64,000 bases of DNA from CAYULW01 sp964445815 (GTDB taxonomy: Bacteria > Bacteroidota > Bacteroidia > Flavobacteriales_E > Vicingaceae). Numbering within the stretch: the stretch's first letter is position 1; the number at the start of each line of letters is the position of its first letter. Positions 18,262 through 26,812 of this stretch are shown here, in pieces. The translations under genes were made by a program, and so were the position numbers. The notes beneath the pieces are model-generated. The model had not been told where the DNA came from. It searched no databases and worked only from the letters and a program-made list of their open reading frames with translations. The stretch lies in assembly GCA_964445815.1 (NCBI GenBank), contig CAYULW010000004.1:186001-250000 (forward strand), in the 5' to 3' direction.

Positions 18262-19800
18262 TCAATTGTTTGCCATCAAACTAAGCTCAATAACAGTCAA
18301 AATATTCCCTTTTGAAATATAAAGCTTGTTATCCCTGATTAGATAATTATTACAATTAAAAGATAAAGTAAGATTGTAATTGTTTAAATCACAAATGATT
18401 AATGTTTTATCATTTGCAAAAAGCTGGAATGATCCGATTTGTTCTCTTTTGTAATACAGTTCTGATCTATTGATCTTATGGTTTAGAGTAATGTCTTTGT
18501 TAAAGACATAAAGAAAACCATCGTTTAAATGTATCTGAAAAGATGATTCAGGAAATTTATGCTCATGCATCTGTTGTTCAGATAAATAATACAGAGGCCT
18601 GCTCTCAATTGAATCTAAAGATGAATTGTCGTAAGGGTGAATTGTTTTATCCTGAAAGAGCTCTCCTGAATTTAAATTGATCCTTTTTAGTCTGGACTTT
18701 TGAATAAGAGTTAATGTATCTTCTTTGATTTGATAATCGTGAATTCTATATTTTGAAGTACTTAATTCTTTAAAGTAATTCTCTTCTCCATTCTTCTTAT
18801 TGTATGAAGAAATAAAGGGAATGCTTGAATTAATGTGCTTTTCTCCTTTTGAAATATAACCGAGACTGAGGTGGATGATCCGGTCTTTGTAATTAAAGTG
18901 AATCGACTCTGAATCAAATTTTTCAGGAAATTCAGATTTCCAAATGATAGTGCCATCCTTTAAATTAAGCTTTGAGAGGTGATCTACTGAAGCGTAATAA
19001 ACGTGTTTATCAGTAAAGAGAACATTAGAAGATTGACGCTGGTACAGTTGATTGTCAGAGACGACATGATAAATTGCAAAACCCATTAGCCCAAATCCAA
19101 TGATTACTGAAGTTCCTACTGCCTTCTTAACTTCAATGGCCTTTATTAAAGCAGAGTCTACATAACTCCAACCTTCTCCAGTAAGAGGATTGATTTGATA
19201 AAGACCTAAACCGAGTACATAAAAACTGGTATCATTTTCAATGTAAATGTGAACCTCTCTATCCTCTTTAAAAACTTCTTTCTCCCATATTTTCGTTCCG
19301 TTTTTTAGGTCAATTCCTTCAAGCCTGTTGATATTAGAATTAAACTCTTGTAAACGATAACCTAATCCAATTTCACGATCTAGGTCAGCATGAATCAAAC
19401 GATGTTCAATTTTATACTTGTTTTTACCAGTATAAGCATCTTTGACATAACTGTCTGTAGCCGTATAATGTATAGCCAGGTCTTCTTCACTCAAAAAGTT
19501 CTCATAACGATAAGAGATTTTGAAATTGAATAACAGCCGAAACTGCTTGTTCAATCTGGTAATGTAACCTACATCCTTTAATGCTCCGCTTCCCCTTTTG
19601 CCTCTTAGGTAAAGTGTAAGGTGATGATCTTCTAATTGGATTTGATATATAGGGTCTAAAGTATAAATGACCTTTGCAGGAACATTTTGTTTTTTGATAT
19701 TAAATACAGTATCAGAGTAGACAACAGGTTCCTTCTTACTTTGACTGCTGAGTTTTAAATTCAGAAAGACGAGGATAAAGACAAGTAAACAGTTACGCAT
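18262..19800 (-). CDS. Exported PQQ-like beta-propeller protein, unknown function
   Basis: The 512-residue protein has a signal peptide (MRNCLLVFILVFLNLKLSSQ). PQQ-type blades contain the typical L-x-x-G-x-x-x-W motif: LKNGTKIWEKEVF, LKDGTIIWKSEFP, and less regular copies at NPLTGEGW and NLNSGELF. A hydrophobic segment near residues 225-245 (TSVIIGFGLMGFAIYHV) is unusual inside a propeller and might be a membrane segment or a buried strand. The last residues overlap nothing; the first 8 bp overlap the upstream maf gene. It is probably co-transcribed with the ubiA-maf pair. No cofactor or ligand can be assigned. Confidence 0.72.
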   Translation of the reverse strand: MRNCLLVFILVFLNLKLSSQSKKEPVVYSDTVFNIKKQNVPAKVIYTLDPIYQIQLEDHHLTLYLRGKRGSGALKDVGYITRLNKQFRLLFNFKISYRYENFLSEEDLAIHYTATDSYVKDAYTGKNKYKIEHRLIHADLDREIGLGYRLQEFNSNINRLEGIDLKNGTKIWEKEVFKEDREVHIYIENDTSFYVLGLGLYQINPLTGEGWSYVDSALIKAIEVKKAVGTSVIIGFGLMGFAIYHVVSDNQLYQRQSSNVLFTDKHVYYASVDHLSKLNLKDGTIIWKSEFPEKFDSESIHFNYKDRIIHLSLGYISKGEKHINSSIPFISSYNKKNGEENYFKELSTSKYRIHDYQIKEDTLTLIQKSRLKRINLNSGELFQDKTIHPYDNSSLDSIESRPLYYLSEQQMHEHKFPESSFQIHLNDGFLYVFNKDITLNHKINRSELYYKREQIGSFQLFANDKTLIICDLNNYNLTLSFNCNNYLIRDNKLYISKGNILTVIELSLMANN

Positions 19801-20380
19801 GAATTAGTAATTCTTCATACAAATGCTGCATTGGGAGTCCCATCACATTGTAATAATCTCCTTCAATCTTTTCGATACCGATGAACCCGATCCACTCTTG
19901 TATACCATAAGCTCCGGCTTTATCAAAGGGTTGATAATGTTCGATGTAATACTCTATTTCTTCTTCGCTCAAAACTTTAAAATAAACCTTGGTAGATTCT
20001 GAAAATGAGATACTTTTTGTCTTGGTTTTTATACACACGCCACTGATGACTTGATGACTTTTCCCTGAGAGTTTTATCAGCATCTCTTTAGCTTCTGCTT
20101 CAGAACTCGCTTTGTTGAGGATTTCGTCCGGAAGACAAACTGTAGTATCAGAGGTAATCAATAAGTCATTGGCATTCAATTCTGCCTCAAAGGCCTCGGC
20201 CTTTTTGCAAGCCAAGTATTCCGCTACTTTTTCAATCTCTAAATCTTTAGGAAAAGACTCATCAATGTCTTTAGAACGTGCTTCGAAGGGTATACCCAAT
20301 TCTCCAAGTAATGCTCTTCGGCGGGGCGATTGAGAGCCTAGAATGACATGATATGCACTTAGTTTCTCGTTTAAAAGCAT
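19793..20380 (-). CDS. maf: Maf-family nucleotide pyrophosphatase
   Basis: A 195-residue protein with the Maf signature ILGSQSPRRRALLGELGI near the N terminus (SxSPRR phosphate-binding motif), followed by ITSDTTVCLPDEILNKA and SGKSHQVISGVCI. Known Maf proteins hydrolyse dTTP/UTP or modified pyrimidine nucleotides to monophosphates and are linked to septum formation arrest. It overlaps the UbiA gene upstream by one base (20380) and the propeller gene downstream by 8 bp, indicating an operon. Confidence 0.93.
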   Translation of the reverse strand: MLLNEKLSAYHVILGSQSPRRRALLGELGIPFEARSKDIDESFPKDLEIEKVAEYLACKKAEAFEAELNANDLLITSDTTVCLPDEILNKASSEAEAKEMLIKLSGKSHQVISGVCIKTKTKSISFSESTKVYFKVLSEEEIEYYIEHYQPFDKAGAYGIQEWIGFIGIEKIEGDYYNVMGLPMQHLYEELLIHA

Positions 20381-21351
20381 CAGCCTTGAAAGTAATAAAT
20401 GACTGCGGTATATAAAACTCCAAAAAGCATGACTAGCTTAATGCTCTGACTGATAAGAAAGAAATCACGCTTTTGATGAGCTTTAATAATGTTGGTAATA
20501 ACATACACCAAGGGTAAGAAAAGAAAGAAGCCAAAATACAGGAGGGAGACAAAGTCTTTAGAGATGAATTGCACAATCATCAGCACCAAAATCCATAAAG
20601 CAATAAAGATGCTCACTCCATTGGCAATGCGCTTAGACTTTTCAATGCCAAAAACGATGGGCAAAGTTCTACAGTCAAAAGCACGATCGCCTTCTATGTC
20701 TTCTATGTCCTTCACAATTTCTCTGACAACGCTGAGTAAAAAGGCAAATGCACTGTAACCGATAATCCAGTAAAGCAAATATTGAATGCTAAACAACATG
20801 TAACCCAGATTAGTATCATATAAACTTTCTCCGACCGTGTCATACATTACGGCTAGTTCGTAATAACCAGCTGTGAAAGGAACAAGTGCAGTAAGTAAGG
20901 CAATGATAATGTTGCCAATGAGAACCTGTTTTTTAAACTTAATGGAATAATACCACAGTAGTCCTGCTGCAGAGAGTTGAATGAGCACAAGCAAGGGATG
21001 GTGAATGGAAACCGCTACATAAGCAGCTAGAATGAGCCCCACAGCATTGATTACAATGTGCCAGAACATCGCAAAACGACGGCTCAGACTTTTACCGATC
21101 ACCATTTGTTTGGGTTTGTTGATGTGGTCTAACTTTATGTCGAAGTAGTCATTGATAATGTAGCCTGCAGCTGCAATTAAAACCGTTGCCAATGCCAAAC
21201 AAAAGAAAAGTTGTTCAGACATAAACAAGTGGAGTTCCGATTGTTTTAAAAAGGGATTGATAATGCCAAAGCGAATGGCATATTGTGTCAGAAAGATGAT
21301 GATGAGGTTCGGTAAGCGAACCAAACGAAAAAAATCAACCAGTCTTTTCAT
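20380..21351 (-). CDS. UbiA-family prenyltransferase
   Basis: A 323-residue polytopic membrane enzyme with about eight to nine hydrophobic helices. Both Asp-rich motifs of the UbiA superfamily are present: NDYFDIKLDHINKP (residues ~67-80) and DIEDIEGDRAFDCRTLP (~215-231). These bind the Mg-diphosphate of the prenyl donor. Bacteroidota members with this arrangement next to maf are usually named geranylgeranylglycerol-phosphate geranylgeranyltransferase-like, but the acceptor is unproven. The gene overlaps maf by one base. Confidence 0.87.
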   Translation of the reverse strand: MKRLVDFFRLVRLPNLIIIFLTQYAIRFGIINPFLKQSELHLFMSEQLFFCLALATVLIAAAGYIINDYFDIKLDHINKPKQMVIGKSLSRRFAMFWHIVINAVGLILAAYVAVSIHHPLLVLIQLSAAGLLWYYSIKFKKQVLIGNIIIALLTALVPFTAGYYELAVMYDTVGESLYDTNLGYMLFSIQYLLYWIIGYSAFAFLLSVVREIVKDIEDIEGDRAFDCRTLPIVFGIEKSKRIANGVSIFIALWILVLMIVQFISKDFVSLLYFGFFLFLPLVYVITNIIKAHQKRDFFLISQSIKLVMLFGVLYTAVIYYFQG

Positions 21352-21489
21352 TGTTTCAAAAATAGAGAATTCAATAAGGCGGAAGTGTTAAGTTTTAGAT
21401 AAAACACCTGCTTTTATCGTCAAGTGCATTTGGATAATTATTTTTTTAGCTTTAGCAAGCAAGAAGTATTTTGAGGAAATTCGCTCATT

Positions 21490-23151
21490 ATGATTTATAC
21501 CTTTTCTTATACAAATCCGGCGCATCAATACATTGATATTGAATTTAAATTTCAAACAAAAGGAGAAAGCAGAATAGAAGTGCAATTGCCTGCCTGGCGT
21601 CCCGGTCGCTATGAGCTTGGAAACTTTGCCAAGAATATACAATGCTTTGAGGTTTTTGATGAAAAAGGACATCCGATTAAACATCAAAAAAAGACCAAAG
21701 ACCTTTGGGTTCTTGAGGTCAATAAGGCAAAGGAAGTCAATATCAAATACAATTATTATGCGGCAGTCTTAAATGCGGGGTCTACCTATTTAGATCATAA
21801 GCAGATGTATGTCAATCCTGTCAATTGTTGCCTTTACCTACCTGAAAGAATGGATGAGTCGGCGCAAATTGTATTGCAACTTCCTCCGGATTATGAGGTA
21901 GCAACCGGCTTAGAAAACAAAGGCCAACATCAGTTTGAGGCGAAGAATTTTCACGAATTGGCTGATTGTCCCTTTATGGCATCCAAGGCCTTACAAAGGA
22001 AAAGTTATAAGGTAGGTGAACATACTTTTTGGATATGGTTTCAGGGGGAGATAAAACCCGATTGGAACAAGTTGATCAATGATTTCACAGCCTTTACACA
22101 AGCCCAAATGGAATTGTTTGGAGACTTTCCTTGTCCGGAATACCATTTTTTGTTTCAAATCTTGCCGCAATCGGCTTATCACGGTGTAGAACACAGCAAT
22201 TCTACTGTGATTGCCTTGGGGCCTTCCTATCATATCATGAAAAAGGGGAAAAGATATGAAGACCTTTTAGGGGTGAGTTCGCATGAATTGTTTCATACCT
22301 GGAACATCAAGCGCATTCGTCCGGTAGAAATGTGGCCTTACGATTATAGCAAAGAAAATTATAGCCGCTTGGGTTATCTGGCAGAAGGTGCAACAACTTG
22401 GTACGGAGATGAACAACTTTGCCGTTCAGGAGTTTTTGACGACAAAGCTTATTTTAAAACCGTTCAGCAATTATTAGATCGTCATTTTAACAATGCCGGA
22501 GTACTGAACCTGTCAGTAGCAGATTCTTCTTTTGATACTTGGTTAGACGGCTATGAATTGGGTGTGCCCAATCGCAAATCGTCCATTTATGTGGAAGGAG
22601 CATTGATCACTTTTATGCTCGATGTTATTATTAGAGAGAATAGCAAAGAACAATACAGTTTTGACGATGTCATGCGGGCTTTTTATAAGGACTTCTATCA
22701 AAAAGGAACAGGTATTAGTGAAGCTGATTATAAAGCGACGGTAGAGCAGTTTGCCAAAGAAGATTTGACCTGGTTTTTTGAAGCTTATGTCAATGGCTCT
22801 GAAGACATGACAGAACAATTAAAGAAAGCCTTTTCTTACAGAGGATGGAAATGGGAACAAGAGCCATCAGATAACCATCATGAAGCCTATCTGGGCTTTC
22901 GATACCTCAATGATAAAGTTCATAGTATATATCCCAACTCGCCTGCACATGTTTCAGCATTAGCCATAGGTGATGGGATACAAAGTATTAATGGTTATCA
23001 AATTAATGGAGACTTAGAGGAATGGTGTGCTTATTTTGGAGAAGAAGAAATAGAACTACAGGCTGTGGATGCTTATGGAAACACTAAAACGATCAAGTTA
23101 AAAGCTGGAGGGAAGGTGTTTTATACAAAAAATTTGGTGAGAAAAAATTAA
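21490..23151 (+). CDS. M61 family metallopeptidase with C-terminal PDZ domain
   Basis: A 553-residue zinc peptidase of the glycyl-aminopeptidase (M61) family. The N-terminal beta domain (residues ~1-170, with LPAWRPGRYELGNFAKN) is typical. The catalytic domain carries HELFHTWNIKRIRP (HExxH at ~262-266) and the downstream Glu in LAEGATTWYGDE. The last ~85 residues form a PDZ-like module (IYPNSPAHVSALAIGDGIQSING) that may bind substrate C termini. No signal peptide is visible, so the enzyme appears cytoplasmic. It is divergent from ubiA by 138 bp. Confidence 0.9.
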   Translation: MIYTFSYTNPAHQYIDIEFKFQTKGESRIEVQLPAWRPGRYELGNFAKNIQCFEVFDEKGHPIKHQKKTKDLWVLEVNKAKEVNIKYNYYAAVLNAGSTYLDHKQMYVNPVNCCLYLPERMDESAQIVLQLPPDYEVATGLENKGQHQFEAKNFHELADCPFMASKALQRKSYKVGEHTFWIWFQGEIKPDWNKLINDFTAFTQAQMELFGDFPCPEYHFLFQILPQSAYHGVEHSNSTVIALGPSYHIMKKGKRYEDLLGVSSHELFHTWNIKRIRPVEMWPYDYSKENYSRLGYLAEGATTWYGDEQLCRSGVFDDKAYFKTVQQLLDRHFNNAGVLNLSVADSSFDTWLDGYELGVPNRKSSIYVEGALITFMLDVIIRENSKEQYSFDDVMRAFYKDFYQKGTGISEADYKATVEQFAKEDLTWFFEAYVNGSEDMTEQLKKAFSYRGWKWEQEPSDNHHEAYLGFRYLNDKVHSIYPNSPAHVSALAIGDGIQSINGYQINGDLEEWCAYFGEEEIELQAVDAYGNTKTIKLKAGGKVFYTKNLVRKN

Positions 23152-23161
23152 TTTTTTTTAG

Positions 23162-23692
23162 TTAAAACGGATTAATGTCTTGAACATTAAAATGGACAAT
23201 TACAGAACTATCTAACTTTGGGATCACAGTCCAAAAAGTCAGATCCATATTCATTAAACCGGAACCATTACATTGACCTTGCAAGGAGTATTCAACATTG
23301 TAGTTAACTCCATTGCTATCTTGGCACACATAAGTTTGATGTATTATTCTATTGTTTGGATTTGTAGTAATAGAAATGCCTAACAGGGTTGATATGCTAA
23401 AATCAATCGTGAGATTAGACTTTGTTATAGTGTCTAAACTATCATAATCAACCTGATTATCATATCTATGATTAACTTGAATGTCATATCTATAATTATG
23501 TCCATAATTTAACTCATATTGGGTATGATTTACAAGTGTATAATTAACTCCACAATCTATGCTCTCTAAGCTTTTGAGATGACATGGGCCTTGTTTGTTT
23601 GTATTGGTAATGTCTTGTACCTCGGCAACTTCTTCCTCACAAGCAAAGAATATGGTTGAAATTAAAACGAAAAGAAAAATTCGATGATTCAT
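23162..23692 (-). CDS. Small lipoprotein of unknown function
   Basis: A 176-residue protein with a lipoprotein signal: a hydrophobic run then FFAC with the acylated Cys at residue 18, followed by acidic EEEVAE, a pattern linked to surface export in Bacteroidota lipoproteins. The mature domain has four further Cys residues (GPCHLKS, IDCGVNY, YVCQDS, GQCNGSG), likely forming disulfides, and an Asn/Tyr-rich repeat stretch (HNYRYDIQVNHRYDNQVDYD). No family is recognised. It is convergent with the M61 gene, 10 bp apart. Confidence 0.7.
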   Translation of the reverse strand: MNHRIFLFVLISTIFFACEEEVAEVQDITNTNKQGPCHLKSLESIDCGVNYTLVNHTQYELNYGHNYRYDIQVNHRYDNQVDYDSLDTITKSNLTIDFSISTLLGISITTNPNNRIIHQTYVCQDSNGVNYNVEYSLQGQCNGSGLMNMDLTFWTVIPKLDSSVIVHFNVQDINPF

Positions 23693-23730
23693 AAAATAAT
23701 GATTTATAAATGAGAGAATTTACCTAAATA

Positions 23731-24123
23731 TTAACTAAGGCTTTCTTCCACTGCAATCATCGAAATCTCCACATTCACATTTTTAGGCAAACAAGCCACT
23801 TGCACCGTTTCTCTGGCCGGAGCAGAAGCCTCGTCAAAATATTGAGCATAGACTTGATTAACCGCTTGAAAATTGTTCATGTCAGACAAAAAGATAGACG
23901 TTTTAACCACATGACTAAAATCCATACCCGCTTCTTGAAGCACGGCTTTTAAATTTTGCATGACCATTTTGGTTTCCTCGCTAATACTATCTAAAACTAA
24001 ATCTCCCGTTTGAGGGTCAATGGCAATTTGTCCTGAAGTGAACAGCATGCCGTTCACTTTTACCGCCTGACTATATGGGCCAATAGGTGCAGGGGCTTTT
24101 GCCGTCTCAATTGTATTTTTCAT
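23731..24123 (-). CDS. ridA: RidA (YjgF/UK114) enamine/imine deaminase
   Basis: A 130-residue protein from ATG 24123, the standard family length, which hydrolyses reactive 2-aminoacrylate and related enamines to the 2-oxo acids. Motifs seen are APAPIGPYSQAVKVNG, FTSGQIAIDPQTG, and the Arg-containing ARETVQVACLPKNVNVEI (catalytic Arg). The frame extends 13 codons upstream, into the SdpI gene; that longer start is unlikely. With ATG 24123 it still overlaps the upstream gene by 17 bp, pointing to translational coupling. Confidence 0.93.
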   Translation of the reverse strand: MKNTIETAKAPAPIGPYSQAVKVNGMLFTSGQIAIDPQTGDLVLDSISEETKMVMQNLKAVLQEAGMDFSHVVKTSIFLSDMNNFQAVNQVYAQYFDEASAPARETVQVACLPKNVNVEISMIAVEESLS

Positions 24124-24469
24124 TTTCAAAATTCTTAAGTGCGTATTCCGTTTTAACAACAATGGTAATCATAATCAGGATCAGGGAACCAATGGCAATG
24201 CCCAGCTCCAAGTCATCAGACAGATGGCTCATTAAGCCAAAAAGACCCAATGCGATATACACCAAACTGTATCGAATCATGAGAAAATTGGAGTACTGCT
24301 GTGCAAAGTCCCAATTCCGCTGATTCTTACCAGACCTCGGTGTTCGATAGCCGTAGATGCGATTAATGTATTTTGGCGGCCATTGGTGTGCAATAAGTGC
24401 AATGATGAGCATTAAGCTGCCCGTCACCGTGTTAACCAGGAATAAGGGTGAATCAAACTGCAGTTCCAT
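24107..24469 (-). CDS. SdpI/YhfL-family small membrane protein
   Basis: A 120-residue protein with three hydrophobic segments. The SdpI-family motif INRIYGYRTPRSGKNQRNWDFAQ lies between the first two (residues ~35-57). Bacillus SdpI is an immunity protein against the SdpC toxin, but most relatives are short unassigned membrane proteins, and no toxin gene is adjacent here. The start codon directly follows the stop of the upstream gene, and the 3' end overlaps ridA by 17 bp, so aroQ, the thioredoxin-like gene, this gene and ridA look like one operon. Confidence 0.82.
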   Translation of the reverse strand: MELQFDSPLFLVNTVTGSLMLIIALIAHQWPPKYINRIYGYRTPRSGKNQRNWDFAQQYSNFLMIRYSLVYIALGLFGLMSHLSDDLELGIAIGSLILIMITIVVKTEYALKNFENEKYN

Positions 24470-25003
24470 TTAGTCTTCAATTAAATGACCGACCTCTTGC
24501 AAGACCTTTTTGCTGTATGGGCCTTCGGCCGTATATATGATGTTTCCTTCTTTGTCTAAAACAAAAAAGTAGGGCTTCTTTCGGTCTTTCATGTCCAATT
24601 GATCCCGGTAATCTTCCATTTTTCCTTTATAGAGAACAACATTGTCTTTTAGGCTTTCATCTGTGCCTTCAGTAATTTGCTTTTTGGCCTTCTCATAGAC
24701 CACCTGATTGGCACCGGTAAACATGAGGATCAGATAAACATTGGGATCATAAACCAGACTGGACAAATTGTTTTCATCCATAAATTCACTAAATACAGGT
24801 TGACTCCATGAATATAAATCGTCTTGCGCTTTTTCGGAAAAGGCCACGCCAATCAAAGTGAACTTCCCTTCTGAATCTTTTGGTAGAACGAGTTGTTCTT
24901 CATTCAGATCTACGACCTCTATTTCAGGAAACGGATTCTTTTCCTGTGCGATAGAGTGTAAGGTGAAAAATAAAACAATAAGGAGAATTTTATAATGCTT
25001 CAT
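24470..25003 (-). CDS. Exported thioredoxin-fold-like protein without CxxC
   Basis: A 177-residue protein with a signal peptide (MKHYKILLIVLFFTLHSIAQ). The rest follows a thioredoxin-like order: FTLIGVAFSEKAQ where the CxxC helix would begin, VYLILMFTGA, and the terminal strand pair PYFFVLDKEGNIIYTAEGPY. No cysteine occurs, so redox catalysis is excluded. It may be an ATP10-like or chaperone-type member, which is uncertain. It overlaps aroQ by 14 bp. Confidence 0.7.
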   Translation of the reverse strand: MKHYKILLIVLFFTLHSIAQEKNPFPEIEVVDLNEEQLVLPKDSEGKFTLIGVAFSEKAQDDLYSWSQPVFSEFMDENNLSSLVYDPNVYLILMFTGANQVVYEKAKKQITEGTDESLKDNVVLYKGKMEDYRDQLDMKDRKKPYFFVLDKEGNIIYTAEGPYSKKVLQEVGHLIED

Positions 25004-25427
25004 CCGAGTTGAAATAAGTTAGTCCAAAATAGTAAGATTTTAGTCCAAATCCCGAAATGCTCCCTAAAACATATTTAGACAATAGAGAAACATGTCGTTC
25101 TTTTTCTCTTGATGCAGGATTCGAAATGTGGATTTCAAGAACCGGAGGTTTTATTGCTGCTACTGCATCTGCTATCGCTACAGAAGTGTGGGTATAACCT
25201 CCGGCATTGAGTAAAATACCCGCTTTTGATTCTCCCCATTCCTGAATACAGTCGATGAGTTTTCCTTCAATATTCGATTGAAAATAAGCCAAATCAAGAT
25301 CGGGAAACGCAGCGTTCAATTCCTCGAAGTACTCTTCAAAAGACTGCTGACCATATATTTCCGGTTCCCTTTGACCAAGCAGGTTGAGGTTTGGCCCATT
25401 GATGATGCCGATGTGTTTCTTTTCCAT
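24990..25427 (-). CDS. aroQ: Type II 3-dehydroquinate dehydratase
   Basis: A 145-residue enzyme of the shikimate pathway that converts 3-dehydroquinate to 3-dehydroshikimate. The family pattern is complete: INGPNLNLLGQREPEIYG with the catalytic Arg and Tyr, FQSNIEGKLIDCIQEW, LLNAGGYTHTSVAIADA with the catalytic His region, and EIHISNPASREKERH for substrate binding. It is divergent from xerD with only 31 bp between start codons. Confidence 0.95.
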   Translation of the reverse strand: MEKKHIGIINGPNLNLLGQREPEIYGQQSFEEYFEELNAAFPDLDLAYFQSNIEGKLIDCIQEWGESKAGILLNAGGYTHTSVAIADAVAAIKPPVLEIHISNPASREKERHVSLLSKYVLGSISGFGLKSYYFGLTYFNSDEAL

Positions 25428-25445
25428 ACTTACTACTCAAAAGTA

Positions 25446-25453
25446 TACATTTG
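25446..25453 (+). promoter_or_regulatory. -7 element of xerD; transcript would be nearly leaderless
   Basis: TACATTTG fits TAnnTTTG exactly and ends 5 bases before the ATG at 25459. No good TTTG -33 box is seen at the right distance. If used, transcription would begin at or next to the start codon. Confidence 0.4.
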
Positions 25454-25458
25454 TTGGC

Positions 25459-26367
25459 ATGAAGCTGCTCAATTACAAAAGAGGATTTCAGACCCATTTA
25501 AAGTTGGAGCGTTCTTTATCTGAGAATTCCATTCAAGCCTATCTGAATGACTTTGATAAATTGGTTCAGTATTTTGAAATAGAGGCTTTAGACCCAAGCA
25601 TACAGGAAATTACTCCCGAGCATTTGAGTGGTTTTATCCATTGGTTGTATGAAATGGGGGTTTCAGCAAGAACACAAGCCAGAGTGATATCAGGATTAAA
25701 AGCCTTTTTCAAATACCTGATTCTGGAAGACTTGTTAAAAAGCAGTCCTGCGGAATTGATACAAGGCCCAAAAATAGGGCGTAAACTACCGGAGGTCTTG
25801 TCCATTGCTGAAATTGATGACTTGATCGCTGCAATTGATCTTAGCAAACCGGAGGGGGAACGCAATAGAGCCATGTTAGAAACATTGTACAGTTGTGGTT
25901 TGCGCGTCTCCGAATTGTGTAGTCTTCAGGCATCCAATGTATTGGAAGAAGAGGGCTTTCTATTGGTTGTGGGAAAGGGCAATAAAGAGCGTTTAGTCCC
26001 CATAGGACAAACAGCTCTAAAGTACATTCGCTTTTATAAAAAACATTACCGCAACCACCTCCAAATCAAAAAGGGAGCAGAAGATATTCTCTTTCTTAAT
26101 CGACGAGGAAATCAACTGACCCGGGTCATGATCTTTACCATTATTAAACAATTGGCTCAAAAAGCAGGGTTGCAAAAGAACATTTCACCACATACCTTTC
26201 GACACAGTTTTGCGACACATTTGGTAGATGGGGGCGCAGATTTAAGAGCTGTTCAAGAAATGTTGGGTCATGAGTCGATCACCACGACTGAAATATACAC
26301 ACATCTTGACCGTCAATATTTACACGATGCGATCATTCAGTTTCATCCACGCTCAAAATCTAAATAG
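25459..26367 (+). CDS. xerD: Site-specific tyrosine recombinase, XerC/XerD type
   Basis: The 302-residue protein has an N-terminal SAM-like core-binding domain (residues ~8-95) and a C-terminal catalytic domain. The residues expected for strand exchange are present: Arg in SCGLRVSELCSL, Lys in GKGNKERLVPIG, HTFRHSFATHL (HxxR), GHESITTTEIYTHLD with the His and the nucleophile Tyr. XerCD recombinases resolve chromosome dimers at dif. I start at ATG 25459 (MKLLNYKRGF); the frame extends 25 codons upstream into the aroQ promoter region with non-family residues. Confidence 0.93.
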   Translation: MKLLNYKRGFQTHLKLERSLSENSIQAYLNDFDKLVQYFEIEALDPSIQEITPEHLSGFIHWLYEMGVSARTQARVISGLKAFFKYLILEDLLKSSPAELIQGPKIGRKLPEVLSIAEIDDLIAAIDLSKPEGERNRAMLETLYSCGLRVSELCSLQASNVLEEEGFLLVVGKGNKERLVPIGQTALKYIRFYKKHYRNHLQIKKGAEDILFLNRRGNQLTRVMIFTIIKQLAQKAGLQKNISPHTFRHSFATHLVDGGADLRAVQEMLGHESITTTEIYTHLDRQYLHDAIIQFHPRSKSK

Positions 26368-26388
26368 GGAATTAGTTACATTTAAAGC

Positions 26389-26748
26389 ATGAAAAGAACT
26401 TGCTTGGAATGTGGAATGGAAATCCACGGTCGTAGAGATAAAAAGTTCTGTACCGACCAATGTAGAAACGATTACAACAACAAAAACAATTCTGACGCCA
26501 ACAATTACATTCGGAATGTCAATCGGATTTTAAGGAAAAATCGAAAAGTGTTGATGGAAGTTTGCGGTAAGGCCGAAAAAAAGAAAGCCCAACGGGAGTA
26601 TTTGCTAAAAAAAGGACTGCAAATGGATTATACCACCAATACTTATACAACCAAAGAAGGTAAAACCTATTTCTTTTGTTACGATTACGGCTATCTGCCT
26701 TTAGACCGCGACTGGGTCATGATTGTTAAAAAGAAAGAGTGGGAATAA
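26389..26748 (+). CDS. Small zinc-ribbon protein
   Basis: A 119-residue protein with an N-terminal four-Cys zinc ribbon: CLECG at residues 4-8 and FCTDQCR around 20-26. A basic helical middle (RILRKNRKVLMEV, KAEKKKAQREYLLKKG) follows, then an aromatic C terminus (YFFCYDYGYLPL). Nucleic-acid binding is plausible from the ribbon plus basic helix but is not shown. It resembles conserved uncharacterised Bacteroidota proteins. It lies 21 bp after xerD on the same strand. Confidence 0.8.
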   Translation: MKRTCLECGMEIHGRRDKKFCTDQCRNDYNNKNNSDANNYIRNVNRILRKNRKVLMEVCGKAEKKKAQREYLLKKGLQMDYTTNTYTTKEGKTYFFCYDYGYLPLDRDWVMIVKKKEWE

Positions 26749-26800
26749 ACCATAATTTCACCGCTCATACAGACTTTTATTCACACTTGTACTTCTTCCT

Positions 26801-26808
26801 TATTTTTG
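26801..26808 (+). promoter_or_regulatory. -7 element of the aminopeptidase P gene; near-leaderless
   Basis: TATTTTTG matches TAnnTTTG exactly and ends 4 bases before the ATG at 26813. A weak TTTA lies 21 nt upstream as a possible -33 box. This would give an almost leaderless message. Confidence 0.4.
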
Positions 26809-26812
26809 AGTC